Source: Anaerolineales bacterium (lineage in GTDB: Bacteria > Chloroflexota > Anaerolineae > Anaerolineales > UBA4823). From it: DNA of 64,000 nucleotides. The position numbers and the translations under genes were made by a program. Numbering within the stretch: the stretch's first letter is position 1; every line of letters begins with the position of its first letter. The notes beneath the pieces were generated by a model, which worked only from the letters and a program-made list of their open reading frames with translations, was not told the DNA's origin and made no database searches. The stretch lies in contig JANXBJ010000010.1 of assembly GCA_025057645.1 (NCBI GenBank), forward strand, positions 34,207 to 98,206. The letters are read 5' to 3'. Shown piece by piece: positions 54,770-63,714 of the stretch.

Positions 54770-55114
54770 ATGATGAAATTTCTAAATCTGGAAGAATTGA
54801 AATTCGACTCGCGGGGGTTGCTGCCGGTGGTCGTGCAGGATGTACACACCCGTGAAGTTTTGATGTTAGCATATATGAACCGTCAAGCGTTAGAGCTGAC
54901 CTTGCGAAGCGGCGAAATGGTCTTTTGGTCGCGCAGCCGCCAAAGCCTGTGGCACAAAGGGGAGACCTCGGGCAACGTGCAGCGTCTGATTGCCCTCTGT
55001 GTCGATTGTGACGCCGATTGCTTGCTGGCATTGGTTGAACCGTCCGGCCCGGCGTGTCACACGGGGAATCCCACGTGCTTTTATCGAACCTTAGAGGCGA
55101 AGGAGTGGGGATGA
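54770..55114 (+). CDS. hisI: Phosphoribosyl-AMP cyclohydrolase
   Basis: Monofunctional cyclohydrolase of 114 residues with EMVFWSRSRQSLWHKGETSG and the zinc site CVDCDADC. HisI and HisE are separate here, unlike the fused HisIE of enterics. The gene starts 8 bp after hisF and overlaps hisE by 4 bp. Confidence 0.93.
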   Translation: MMKFLNLEELKFDSRGLLPVVVQDVHTREVLMLAYMNRQALELTLRSGEMVFWSRSRQSLWHKGETSGNVQRLIALCVDCDADCLLALVEPSGPACHTGNPTCFYRTLEAKEWG

Positions 55115-55386
55115 GCATCGATTGGCTTTATCAATTGATCTTGGACCGTCAGGCGAACCCGTCCCCTGAGTCCTATACGGCGCGTCTATTTGGGTCGGGA
55201 TTAGGACGCATTGCCAAAAAAGTGGGAGAGGAGGCTGCCGAAACCATGGTGGCCGCTCTTGCTGAGGATGATGCGCGTTTGGTTAGCGAGATTGCCGACC
55301 TTGCCTATCACGTGTTAGTGTTGATGGCAGCCCGTGGCATTCCTCTCCAAGCTGTACAAGCCGAGCTGGAGCGAAGGCATCGATGA
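55111..55386 (+). CDS. hisE: Phosphoribosyl-ATP pyrophosphohydrolase
   Basis: 91-residue MazG-fold helical hydrolase with KVGEEAAETMVAAL, the typical acidic helix, and EIADLAYHVLVLM. The ATG at 55111 overlaps hisI (ATGA); the upstream frame is not used. It carries out the step before HisI. Confidence 0.92.
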   Translation: MSIDWLYQLILDRQANPSPESYTARLFGSGLGRIAKKVGEEAAETMVAALAEDDARLVSEIADLAYHVLVLMAARGIPLQAVQAELERRHR

Positions 55387-56522
55387 AGCGCTTTGTGTTG
55401 CTGGATATCGATGGGGTTCTGGTGCGACCGTTGGGTTACCGGGCTGCCCTGCGCGCCTCCTTGGCGACCTTCGCCGGATGGATGGGCTGCGCCGACTTCC
55501 AAGTCGAAGAGGAAGTCATCGGCGATCTGGAGGCACGGGGGATCAGCAGTGAGTTCGATATGCTACCTCTGCTGGTCGGGGCTTTGTTAAGTGCCGCTCT
55601 CTCCGAGCAAAGCATGAGAGAGTTTCCCGAAGACCTAGTTGAGGCGGTAAAATCCGTCTCAATCGCTAGCCCCCTGAAGCCGGAGGCAATTCATGTGCCG
55701 CTTTTCTCTCTCCAAGATGACTGCTTCCCCGCCGAGGCAGCCTACCGCAGCGGGCTTTATCCCGGATTGCCGGAAACTGTGCGGCGCAGTTTGCTCTTGA
55801 ATACGCGCGACGTTTACCGCTCTGCCACCACCCGCCTCTTTCAACAATTTGTCTTAGGCAGCCAACGCTTTGAGCAAGTTTACGGTTTACCTGCTCAAGT
55901 GCAGTCCGTATCGTATCTACAGGAGTACGATCAACCGCTGCTTGATTCGCTCAGCCGCAAGCGCTTGGAGCGTGCTTGGCGCAGCAGCACTATACACATT
56001 GCTGCGATGACCGCCCGCCCCTCTTTGCCGCCGCGCGGAGCTGTCACAGTTGTTGAACCTTATCCGCCCGAAGCGGAGACCGCCTTAGAGTTGATCGGCT
56101 GGCCAGACCTGCCGCTGATCGGTTTGGGCAAACTGGAGTATGTCGCCCGCAAGGCAAACCTGCCGGTTGAGAATTTGCTCAAGCCAGCGCCTGCCCAAGC
56201 CCTTGCCGCCATACTGGTTGCCAGTGGGGAGGAGGAACTAGTTGCGCTTGAAGCCGCCTCGGCTTGGCTATCCGGGCGGGCGTATTCGTCAACTTTTGAT
56301 CACTTGCCCGGGGAATTTGAGCTTAACATTGTTGAGGATACTTTGGGGGGTGTCCGCTCCGTGCGCGCTGCTGCAGAACTTCTTCGGCAGAGCGGTTATC
56401 GAGTGGATGTTCGCGCTTGGGGTTTGACGGAAGGCAACCGCTCAAAGCGGGCGACTTTGGAGGACGCCGGAGTGCGTTGTTTTGATACGTGGGGGGAATT
56501 GTTGAAAGAGATGGAAATTTGA
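55383..56522 (+). CDS. HAD-superfamily hydrolase in the histidine operon
   Basis: 379 residues. All four HAD motifs can be picked out: DIDGVLV (nucleophile and acid/base Asp, residues 8-10), a Thr in MTARP, Lys in LLKPAPAQ, and the acidic VEDTLGGVRS. A large cap of about 190 residues separates motif I from motif II. It overlaps hisE by ATGA. The operon lacks a histidinol phosphatase, so this protein is a candidate for that step, but the large cap and lack of other markers leave it open. hisD is also absent from the window. Confidence 0.75.
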   Translation: MKRFVLLDIDGVLVRPLGYRAALRASLATFAGWMGCADFQVEEEVIGDLEARGISSEFDMLPLLVGALLSAALSEQSMREFPEDLVEAVKSVSIASPLKPEAIHVPLFSLQDDCFPAEAAYRSGLYPGLPETVRRSLLLNTRDVYRSATTRLFQQFVLGSQRFEQVYGLPAQVQSVSYLQEYDQPLLDSLSRKRLERAWRSSTIHIAAMTARPSLPPRGAVTVVEPYPPEAETALELIGWPDLPLIGLGKLEYVARKANLPVENLLKPAPAQALAAILVASGEEELVALEAASAWLSGRAYSSTFDHLPGEFELNIVEDTLGGVRSVRAAAELLRQSGYRVDVRAWGLTEGNRSKRATLEDAGVRCFDTWGELLKEMEI

Positions 56523-56627
56523 GATTCGATCCTAAAGGATGAAACGAACCTGCTTCGATCAGCGCAGAGGACACCACGCAGGAATGCTTATCGCTTTGCT
56601 TGTCGCTCTCGTCCTGGAGAAGAAATA

Positions 56628-56672
56628 GTGAGCCTGCTGAACGTAACCAGTGGTTGAGAACAGCAGGCTCAC
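56628..56672. terminator. Perfect 12-bp hairpin at the end of the histidine operon
   Basis: GTGAGCCTGCTG and CAGCAGGCTCAC with a 21-base loop, between the convergent his operon and amidohydrolase genes. No T-run of length, so it may act with the neighbouring hairpin or as a processing signal. Confidence 0.55.
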
Positions 56673-56679
56673 CAAAACT

Positions 56680-56706
56680 CTCAGCGTGGGACAGGGACAC
56701 GCTGAG
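56680..56706. terminator. Second perfect hairpin, 9-bp stem
   Basis: CTCAGCGTG and CACGCTGAG with a nine-base loop (GGACAGGGA). Lies 19 bp beyond the stop of the minus-strand amidohydrolase gene and probably serves both directions. Confidence 0.6.
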
Positions 56707-56724
56707 AAGCCCGATTTAGCGAGG

Positions 56725-58107
56725 CTAAATTGTCGGCCAGCGTGGTCCCAGGCTTAGGCCGGCGCGCAAGGCCACCTCTCGAGCGCGCCAGCGTGCTTCG
56801 TTGACGATGGCCTCTTCATCTAGGGTTTTCACCTGACGATGTTCCATGACTATCTTGCCATCGATCACTACAGTGTCAACATCACTGCCGTGCGCAGCAT
56901 AGACCAAAGTCGAAACCGGATCCCATGAGGGGGTAAGGTGGGGTGCATCCATATTAACGATGATGAAATCCGCCAATTTACCGGCCTCGATGGAGCCGAG
57001 TTGGTCTGCCATCCCCAAGGCCTTCGCTCCATTGATGGTGGCCATTTCCAGCACCGTTTCAGCAGGGACTACCGTAGGATCGCTCTCACGGAGGTTCGCT
57101 AGATAAGAAGTGAGGCGCATGTCGCGGATCATATCGTAGGCATTGTTGCTCGGACCTCCATCGCAGCCGAGGCTGACGTTGACTCCGTGCTCTAGCATCC
57201 CTTTGACAGGGGCAATGCCGGTAGCGGTTTTAGCGTTTGAAGCCGGGTTATGCGAGACGTGGGTGCCCGTCTCGGCAAGGATTTTCCAATCCTGTTCGTC
57301 CGTCCAGACACAGTGTGCTAGAACGGTGTTCTTGCCTAGCAGCCCCATATCTAGGGCAAACTCAACTGGCGTGCGGTAGCCCAGCTCGTGGGCGTAATCG
57401 TGATCTTCTCGCACTTCAGAGAGATGCATGGTGATTCCTATGTTGCGCTCTTTGGCGAGTCGTGCCACCTCACGGTATAGCTCGGGGGTTACACCGCCCG
57501 GGGTTCGCGGTCCGAACCAAACGCGCAGCCGCCCGTTGCCTGCGCCGTCCCATTTTTCGTGCATAAGAAGGGTATTGCGCAAGCTGGTCTCGCCGTCTTC
57601 TACCATGCCCGGATGCATCAAGCCTTGTTGTTTGGCATACGAGGGCATATCCATCACGATTTTGCCGATCGCACCGCGGATCCCGGACTGGATGACCACT
57701 TCAGCAACCCCGTCAAAGCCGTAACGCTCGGCGAGATTGACCTCGATAAAAGCGGTCGTTCCGGATTTGATCATTTCTAAGATACATAACGCTGCACTAG
57801 CCCGGCCATCCTCAGCGGTGTAGTTTCCTTGCAACACCCAGACGCGTTTCCCGAGCCAGTCGAGCAAACCAAGGTCGTCAGCACAGCCGCGGATCATTGC
57901 TTGGGCGAGATGGATGTGGGTATCAATCAACCCCGGTAACAACAGGTTGCCTTTGCAATCGAACCGCTCCATTTCAGGATAGTTCTCTAGCAATTGGCTG
58001 GTCTTTCCTACCGCTAAGATGCGATTGTCCTGGACGGCCACTGCTCCGTTCAGGATAATCTCGCGTCTCGGGTTCATGGTGAGAACAGTCGCATTATGGA
58101 ATAGCAT
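56725..58107 (-). CDS. Amidohydrolase of the TrzA/AtzA-SAH/adenosine deaminase type
   Basis: 460-residue metal-dependent hydrolase: LLPGLIDTHIHLAQAMIRG with the HxH zinc ligands, a later GITMHLSEVRED, LAHCVWTD, and GCDGGPSNNAYDM with the catalytic Asp; NPASNAKT is typical of the 5-methylthioadenosine/S-adenosylhomocysteine deaminase group. Likely a deaminase of a nucleoside, purine or related heterocycle. It lies 15 bp downstream of a BMP-type nucleoside transporter operon on the same strand, which supports such a substrate. Confidence 0.85.
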   Translation of the reverse strand: MLFHNATVLTMNPRREIILNGAVAVQDNRILAVGKTSQLLENYPEMERFDCKGNLLLPGLIDTHIHLAQAMIRGCADDLGLLDWLGKRVWVLQGNYTAEDGRASAALCILEMIKSGTTAFIEVNLAERYGFDGVAEVVIQSGIRGAIGKIVMDMPSYAKQQGLMHPGMVEDGETSLRNTLLMHEKWDGAGNGRLRVWFGPRTPGGVTPELYREVARLAKERNIGITMHLSEVREDHDYAHELGYRTPVEFALDMGLLGKNTVLAHCVWTDEQDWKILAETGTHVSHNPASNAKTATGIAPVKGMLEHGVNVSLGCDGGPSNNAYDMIRDMRLTSYLANLRESDPTVVPAETVLEMATINGAKALGMADQLGSIEAGKLADFIIVNMDAPHLTPSWDPVSTLVYAAHGSDVDTVVIDGKIVMEHRQVKTLDEEAIVNEARWRAREVALRAGLSLGPRWPTI

Positions 58108-58122
58108 ACCAACCCTCCAAGT

Positions 58123-59055
58123 CTACCTTTCCGGATAAGGTTTTCCCAAGGCTGCTGGTGCATCGCCGCGGTTGACGAAGAGGATGAAAGTGATGAGAGT
58201 TAGAAGATACGGGAACATCAACAGGAACTCATAGCGGATGGGCAGACCGAAACCTTGGAGACGCAATTGCAAGGCATCAGCCACGCCGAATAACAGACAA
58301 GCCAGAGCAACGTTGGGGGGCCTCCAGCGTCCGAAGATAACTGCGGCGAGGGCGATAAAGCCACGCCCGCTGACCAGGCCCTCGGTAAAGGCAGAGATTT
58401 GCCCTAAGGAAAGAAAGGTACCGCCCAAGCCGGCCAACATCCCGCTCAAAACCAGGGCAAAGTAGCGCATTTTGATCACATCGATGCCCACCGTTTCTGC
58501 CGCACGAGGATGCTCGCCACAGCAGCGCAGCTCGAGCCCCCAAGTGGTTTTATAAAGTATAAGGGTGGCGGTAGGGATAAGCATATAAGCCATATAGACC
58601 AGCGGCACTTGACGGAAGAAGATCTGCCCGATGATCGGGATGTCGGACAACAGCGGCACATTCCAAGCCTGAAAAGAGGGCACAAATTGGGAAATACCGG
58701 CTTTATACATGCTGCGGAAAAAGAAGGAGGTCAAACCTAGAGCAAAGATGTTCAAGCCTGTGCCCAGAACCACCTGGTCGCCGCCCAAGGTGATACTCAA
58801 AAAAGCGAACAATAGGCCCAGGAGCCCACCGGCGAGCATCCCGCCTAGGGCTCCTCCCCACTCTGAGCCGCTGAGCAAAGCACCGATGTAGGCGCCAAAG
58901 GTGCCGGCGACCATCATTCCCTCCAAGCCGATGTTCAACACACCGGACAGTTCATTGGTAATCCCTCCCAACGCAGCGAAAAACAATGGTGTGGCCAAGC
59001 GCACTCCGGCGGCCAGCAGGGAAACTAAGAAGGAAACCCAGAGAAACTCTTCCAC
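58123..59055 (-). CDS. Nucleoside-type ABC transporter permease (second)
   Basis: 310 residues with about nine or ten hydrophobic helices and the BPD_transp_2 sequence typical of NupQ/YufQ-like proteins (FFAALGGITNELSGVLNIGL with EGMM, and the later FIALAAVIFGRWRP). Its ATG overlaps the stop of the first permease by one base. Partner of the permease at 59055-60164. Confidence 0.9.
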   Translation of the reverse strand: MEEFLWVSFLVSLLAAGVRLATPLFFAALGGITNELSGVLNIGLEGMMVAGTFGAYIGALLSGSEWGGALGGMLAGGLLGLLFAFLSITLGGDQVVLGTGLNIFALGLTSFFFRSMYKAGISQFVPSFQAWNVPLLSDIPIIGQIFFRQVPLVYMAYMLIPTATLILYKTTWGLELRCCGEHPRAAETVGIDVIKMRYFALVLSGMLAGLGGTFLSLGQISAFTEGLVSGRGFIALAAVIFGRWRPPNVALACLLFGVADALQLRLQGFGLPIRYEFLLMFPYLLTLITFILFVNRGDAPAALGKPYPER

Positions 59056-60164
59056 TAGTCGCTCGTCACCCTTTTGGGCTTGAAAAGCGCCATCAGCGGC
59101 GCACGCCAGCGAATTATGGCACCGACCGCCACAAAGAAAATCACCATTGCCTGAATGACATCTACAATAGTGACCGGTACGCCGGCAAGAGCTTGCATAT
59201 TGTTGGCACCCACCTGTAAGGCCCCAAACACTACGGAAGCCAGCAAGATGCCTAAGGGGTGATTATTGCCCATCAGAGCGATAGCAATGGCTGAGTAGCC
59301 TAACCCCGGCGAGAACATATCCCGCAAGCGGTGTTGCACCCCGAGGATCTCCACTGTTCCCGCTATCCCGGCCAACCCACCGCTGACCACCATGACAATG
59401 ACCATAATTTGCGTAGGATTCATACCGGCGTAATGAGCTGCGGCCGGGCTACTGCCCACAGCCCGTGCTTTATAGCCAAATGCCATGCGGTAGGTGACAA
59501 TGTATAGAATCGCAGCCAGCAGTATCCCAAGTGGAAAGCCGGCGTGCAGCCGGGTGGGAGGCCAAATCAGAGGCAATTGGCTGGAAGGTTGGACTTCTGG
59601 GGTCTGCGGCAGTGCAGCTTCGGCAAAAGGGTTATCGCGTAAAGGGCCGTGGGTGAAGTAGCTGACAATGTAGATGGCAATATAGTTGAGCAGAATGGTG
59701 GTGATCACTTCGTTGATGTTGTGCCGAGCCTTGAGATAGCCGGGCAGCAGCCCCCATAAGCCGCCGCCGACAAAGCCTCCCACCAAGGAGAGCAGGATGT
59801 GCAGCCAAGCAGGCAAGCCCCAAGCCTGGATTGCGATCGCAGTGCCAATTAAAGCGCCCATATATAGCTGGCCTTCGGCCCCGATGTTGAAAACCCCGCT
59901 ATTGAAGGCTAGGCCTAAGCCAAGACCGATGATCAGCAGGGGAGTAGCCTTCACGAGTACTAAACCTATTTGGTAGTTGCTCTTGGCGATCCCCTCCCAC
60001 ATTTTTTGATAGGCGAAAAAGGGATCAACACCGGTCAGGGCGATCAGAGCCGCTCCGACAACTAAAGCGGCTAAAACCGCTCCAAGGGGCTGGAGGAGTG
60101 CTCGGATAGAGTGAGACAAACGTTCTGCGGCCGTATTCGCCAGCAAGGAGGGTAAAGTTCTCAT
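59055..60164 (-). CDS. Nucleoside-type ABC transporter permease (first)
   Basis: 369 residues with a similar membrane fold (GLGLGLAFNSGVFNIGAEGQ, the family signature, and later ARAVGSSPAAAHYAGM), corresponding to NupP/YufP in BmpA-type systems. It overlaps the ATPase gene by 4 bp (ATGA type). Its two permeases form the transport channel for a purine nucleoside or related molecule. Confidence 0.9.
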   Translation of the reverse strand: MRTLPSLLANTAAERLSHSIRALLQPLGAVLAALVVGAALIALTGVDPFFAYQKMWEGIAKSNYQIGLVLVKATPLLIIGLGLGLAFNSGVFNIGAEGQLYMGALIGTAIAIQAWGLPAWLHILLSLVGGFVGGGLWGLLPGYLKARHNINEVITTILLNYIAIYIVSYFTHGPLRDNPFAEAALPQTPEVQPSSQLPLIWPPTRLHAGFPLGILLAAILYIVTYRMAFGYKARAVGSSPAAAHYAGMNPTQIMVIVMVVSGGLAGIAGTVEILGVQHRLRDMFSPGLGYSAIAIALMGNNHPLGILLASVVFGALQVGANNMQALAGVPVTIVDVIQAMVIFFVAVGAIIRWRAPLMALFKPKRVTSD

Positions 60165-61687
60165 TGAACGACTGCCTCTAAATGTTCCCCTAGCATCATG
60201 CGGCTGATGGCCGGAAGAAAAGCTCGCTCTCCGGGGACGATCCCTAGGATCTCACCGCGGAACATCACAGCGATCCGATCGGACATTGCCAGTAACTCAT
60301 CAAGGTCAGCAGAGATCAACAGAATGCCAACACCTCTTTCCTTTTGTGAATAGAGGAAACGCCGGACGCTTTCGGTTGCGCCGACGTCTAAGCCGCGAGT
60401 CGGGTGCACAGCAACCAAGAGCCGCGTGGCTAGCTTGAGTTCACGGCCGAGGATCACTTTCTGCTGGTTGCCGCCGGAAAGCTGTTCAACGGGTTGAAGT
60501 GGATCGGTTGCGCGAATGTCAAACTCGGCGATCATCTGTTGGGCGTTCAAACGCACTACTTTCTCCTGCACAAAGCCGTATGCGTTGAAAGGCGGATCGT
60601 CAAGGCTCTTTAGGACCAAATTGTGAGCAACCGAAAAATTCCTCACCAATCCCACGCGTTGGCGGTCGGCGGGAACGTAGCCCAAACCGGCAGCTTTCAT
60701 TTTCTGCGGGGTAGGGTTGAGAACCGGACAGCCTTCGATGAGCATTTGCCCCTCGCTATAGGGGATTAGACCGCACACGACATCGGCGAGCTCCTCTTGT
60801 CCGTTGCCGTCAATGCCAGCGACGCCTAAAATTTCTCCACGGTGTAGGGTGAGGCTAATATTCTTGAGAATGCGCCCCACTTTGGGACGGATTAAGGAAA
60901 CGTTCTTTAATTCTAGTATGGGCTGTGCGGCAGCTCCTTTGGGGAAGCTACGATCAAGCGCAATGGATCTGCCGACCATCATTTCGGTTAAGATTTCCCG
61001 GGTGGCGTGGCCGGCCTCCAAGGTGCCAATACGTTTGCCTTGGCGCAGAACGGTTATGCGGTCGCTGATGCGCAGTACTTCATCCAGCTTATGAGAGATA
61101 AAAATGATGGAAACCCCTTTGCTGACCAAGTTCTTCAGAACAGCGAAGAGCTCTTCTACCTCTAGTGGGGAGAGAACCGCTGTTGGCTCATCTAAGATTA
61201 ATAAATCGGCACCGCGAAACAGAGCCTTCAAGATTTCGACACGTTGCTGCAATCCTAAGGGCAATTCTTTGACTTTGCGAGCCGGATCAACAGATAAACC
61301 GTACTGCACAGCAAAGTCTTCCAAGCGAGAGAGCGTTTCTCGGACGGGCAGCAGGGGAGCTTTGGGAGAACGCAAGCCGACCAAAACATTTTCCAGAACG
61401 GTGAGGTTCGGCACCAGCATTAGGTGTTGGTGAATCATTCCGATGCGATGACGAATTGCATCGCGCGGGGAGTGCAGAGTAATCTTTTCACCCTTCCAAT
61501 AAATTTCCCCACTGTCGGGCTGGTATAGCCCGTAGAGGATATTCATGAGGGTGGTTTTGCCTGCTCCATTCTCTCCCAAGAGCGCGTGAGTTTCTCCTGC
61601 TCGCACCTCGAAGTCGATGCGGTCATTGGCACGCAATGAGCCGAAGCTCTTGACGATCTGGCGCATTTCGAGCAATGGAGCAGGCAT
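60161..61687 (-). CDS. Nucleoside-type ABC transporter ATPase with two ATPase domains
   Basis: 508 residues with two nucleotide-binding domains. The first has LLGENGAGKTTLMN and a LILDEPTAVLSPLEVEEL Walker B; the second has a degenerate core (GVAGIDGNGQEEL; LSGGNQQKVILGRELK), the usual arrangement for sugar/nucleoside importers such as NupO/YufO. The gene follows the BMP lipoprotein gene by 20 bp and overlaps the first permease gene. Confidence 0.92.
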   Translation of the reverse strand: MPAPLLEMRQIVKSFGSLRANDRIDFEVRAGETHALLGENGAGKTTLMNILYGLYQPDSGEIYWKGEKITLHSPRDAIRHRIGMIHQHLMLVPNLTVLENVLVGLRSPKAPLLPVRETLSRLEDFAVQYGLSVDPARKVKELPLGLQQRVEILKALFRGADLLILDEPTAVLSPLEVEELFAVLKNLVSKGVSIIFISHKLDEVLRISDRITVLRQGKRIGTLEAGHATREILTEMMVGRSIALDRSFPKGAAAQPILELKNVSLIRPKVGRILKNISLTLHRGEILGVAGIDGNGQEELADVVCGLIPYSEGQMLIEGCPVLNPTPQKMKAAGLGYVPADRQRVGLVRNFSVAHNLVLKSLDDPPFNAYGFVQEKVVRLNAQQMIAEFDIRATDPLQPVEQLSGGNQQKVILGRELKLATRLLVAVHPTRGLDVGATESVRRFLYSQKERGVGILLISADLDELLAMSDRIAVMFRGEILGIVPGERAFLPAISRMMLGEHLEAVVQ

Positions 61688-61707
61688 GGTGAGGCAAGTC
61701 CAAGGGA

Positions 61708-62712
61708 CTACTGGCTTATGCGCTCGATCTTGATCTTTCCGGAGAGGATGTCTTGCTGCACCTGCTTAACAAATTCGGCTACCTCCGCCGGCACATTTTC
61801 GCGGAAGGGAGCTAAAGCGATAGCACCGCTATCCAAGCCGTAGAGGTAGGCTTTCCCTTCAAACTTACCCTCTTTGGTGGTTTTTGCCGCTTCAAAGATG
61901 GCGGTTGAGATGTCCTGAATAGCACTGGTCAAGATCAGATCCGGCGCCATCTCGTACTGATCGAAAATGCAGCCGATGAGCTTGACGTTGGCGCCCTTGG
62001 CTGCTTCTTGAATACCAAGCATGGCGTTATCGACATAGTAGAAGATCACATCTACTCCGTTTTCCGCCATAGCAAGGGCGGCCTCTTTGCCTTTGGCTGC
62101 ATCGTTGAAGTCACCTAGGTATGTGATCGAGACCTGAATATCTGGATTGACGTATTTAGCACCTTGTTCAAAGCCTTTGCCGTTGCGGATGACCGGCGGG
62201 ATTTCCAAGCCACCGATGTAGCCCACCTTGCCAGATTGAGACATCTTGGCTGCGACAACGCCGGCAAGGAAGGAGACTTGTTCATCAAACAAAGCGATCG
62301 AGGCTAAATTAGGGGCGGTATATGCGCCGTTTACCACAATGAACTTGGTGGCCGGAAATTCTGGCGCAACTTTCTTAGAAGGCTCTGAGAACTGATCGCC
62401 GTGACCCAGCACTAGGGAGTAGCCTTGGCTGGCAAAAGTGCGCAGCGCCTCTTCCCAATCGGTCGAGGGCACTTGCTCGAGGTAAGCCGTTTCTACACCA
62501 AGCTCGTTTTTGACGCGCTCTAGACCTGTAAAGCCGGCTTGATTCCAGGATTTGTCATTAATAGCACCCGGAAAAACCATAGCTACGCGAAATTCAGGGG
62601 TCTTCTCTGGGGTTTCCGCGGCGGGACCAGTAGGTGCTTGAGAGGGAGTACAAGCAGCAAGGCTTCCAAATATGGCGAATATTAGAAGGGGGAGAAGCAA
62701 TCTGCGAAGCAT
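61708..62712 (-). CDS. BMP-family substrate-binding lipoprotein
   Basis: Lipobox GSLAACTP, Cys21, from the ATG at 62712, which has AAAGGAAG upstream; the longer frame to 62808 is rejected. The fold is BMP/PnrA-like: RVAMVFPGAINDKSWNQAG near the N-terminus, FIVVNGAYT and late DILSGKIKIE. It binds a nucleoside outside the cell. First gene of the transporter operon. Confidence 0.9.
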   Translation of the reverse strand: MLRRLLLPLLIFAIFGSLAACTPSQAPTGPAAETPEKTPEFRVAMVFPGAINDKSWNQAGFTGLERVKNELGVETAYLEQVPSTDWEEALRTFASQGYSLVLGHGDQFSEPSKKVAPEFPATKFIVVNGAYTAPNLASIALFDEQVSFLAGVVAAKMSQSGKVGYIGGLEIPPVIRNGKGFEQGAKYVNPDIQVSITYLGDFNDAAKGKEAALAMAENGVDVIFYYVDNAMLGIQEAAKGANVKLIGCIFDQYEMAPDLILTSAIQDISTAIFEAAKTTKEGKFEGKAYLYGLDSGAIALAPFRENVPAEVAEFVKQVQQDILSGKIKIERISQ

Positions 62713-62750
62713 GTGGGACTTCCTTTCTGTTGAGTTATGGATTGCATGGG

Positions 62751-62781
62751 ATTGGATTAGGGGTGAGAAGTTCGGTGTCAA
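62751..62781 (-). promoter_or_regulatory. Possible promoter element for the BMP operon
   Basis: A TTGACA (62781-62776) with no good -10; the best hexamer at 16-base spacing is TAATCC. It is close enough to the GntR gene's stop to allow GntR control. Weak. Confidence 0.35.
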
Positions 62782-62822
62782 AATCGTCCAGCTAACCTCC
62801 ATCGGCAAGTCTCTGTGCAGGC

Positions 62823-63551
62823 TCAGGGCTTTGCCCGCACAATGTTCAAGCGGATCACTTTGTCATTGTAATAGTTCTCGGCTATCATCAAGGGCAGGCC
62901 GTTCGTACTATAGAAAACCTCATTCAGGCATAGGAGCGGTACCGCTGTTGGGCTTTGGAGGACTTTTGCGAGTTGCTCGTCGAGCAGTACTGCACTAATA
63001 TCGGCGATAGCATAGCCGAAACTCTGCCCACAATATTGCTCAAGGATGGATAATATGGACAAACTGGCAGCTTCATCAGGAATTGGAGATCGGATGATTG
63101 TCTCCGGGATCATGTTGACCGAGTAGATAGCTGGCCTCTCGTCAGCAAAGAAGAGGCGACAAAAACGTACCAGCGCAGTTTCGGGGGAGATTTCTAGGGC
63201 TGCGGCCTGAGCGGCAGTGGGTGCGATCCGATTGCGCTCTAACAGCCGAATAGCGGGTCGTTTGCCGCTAGCCTTAATTAGCTGAGTAAACTCCCAGACC
63301 GTGTTCAGTTGGGTGGTGATATCGATCAGGTGGCGATTGACATACGTACCGTCACCGTGGCGCCGAAGCAGCAAGCCTTGTGCAGCTAACTGATCCAGAG
63401 CGCTGTGAACAGTCGCACGACTGACATTAAACTCGAGAGCGAGTTGATCTTCGCTGGGCAGTCTGCCGTTCGTTTCGAAGTCGCCGCGACGGATGCGTTC
63501 CCAGATTTGTTCGCGAATTTGCCGAGTGATCGATTTCGGTTTAGCCAGCAT
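62823..63551 (-). CDS. GntR-family regulator with UTRA domain
   Basis: N-terminal winged HTH (about residues 1-75: QIREQIWERIRRGDFETNGR, then LPSEDQLALEFNVSRATVHS) followed by a UTRA effector domain (FCRLFFADERPAIYSVNMIP and late LCLNEVFYSTNGLPLMIAEN). 242 residues from the ATG at 63551. It probably controls the adjacent nucleoside transporter and deaminase genes in response to a small metabolite. Confidence 0.9.
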   Translation of the reverse strand: MLAKPKSITRQIREQIWERIRRGDFETNGRLPSEDQLALEFNVSRATVHSALDQLAAQGLLLRRHGDGTYVNRHLIDITTQLNTVWEFTQLIKASGKRPAIRLLERNRIAPTAAQAAALEISPETALVRFCRLFFADERPAIYSVNMIPETIIRSPIPDEAASLSILSILEQYCGQSFGYAIADISAVLLDEQLAKVLQSPTAVPLLCLNEVFYSTNGLPLMIAENYYNDKVIRLNIVRAKP

Positions 63552-63579
63552 AGAGGTCTGACGTCTGTCGATTGTTGGT

Positions 63580-63608
63580 ATTGTAGTCCTTATTCTTCGG
63601 GGCGTCAA
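63580..63608 (-). promoter_or_regulatory. Promoter of the GntR-family regulator gene
   Basis: Minus strand TTGACG (63608-63603), 17-base spacer, TACAAT (63585-63580). Predicted start about 22 bp upstream of the ATG at 63551. Confidence 0.65.
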
Positions 63609-63714
63609 TCCTGATTTTCGTCCTGTGTTTTAGTGATGAGGCGTTTAGGCCATGCAGGTCCCGACCGTGCATATTTTGAGTTGCTATTTTACAGGTAAGT
63701 TCATAGGAGAATTG

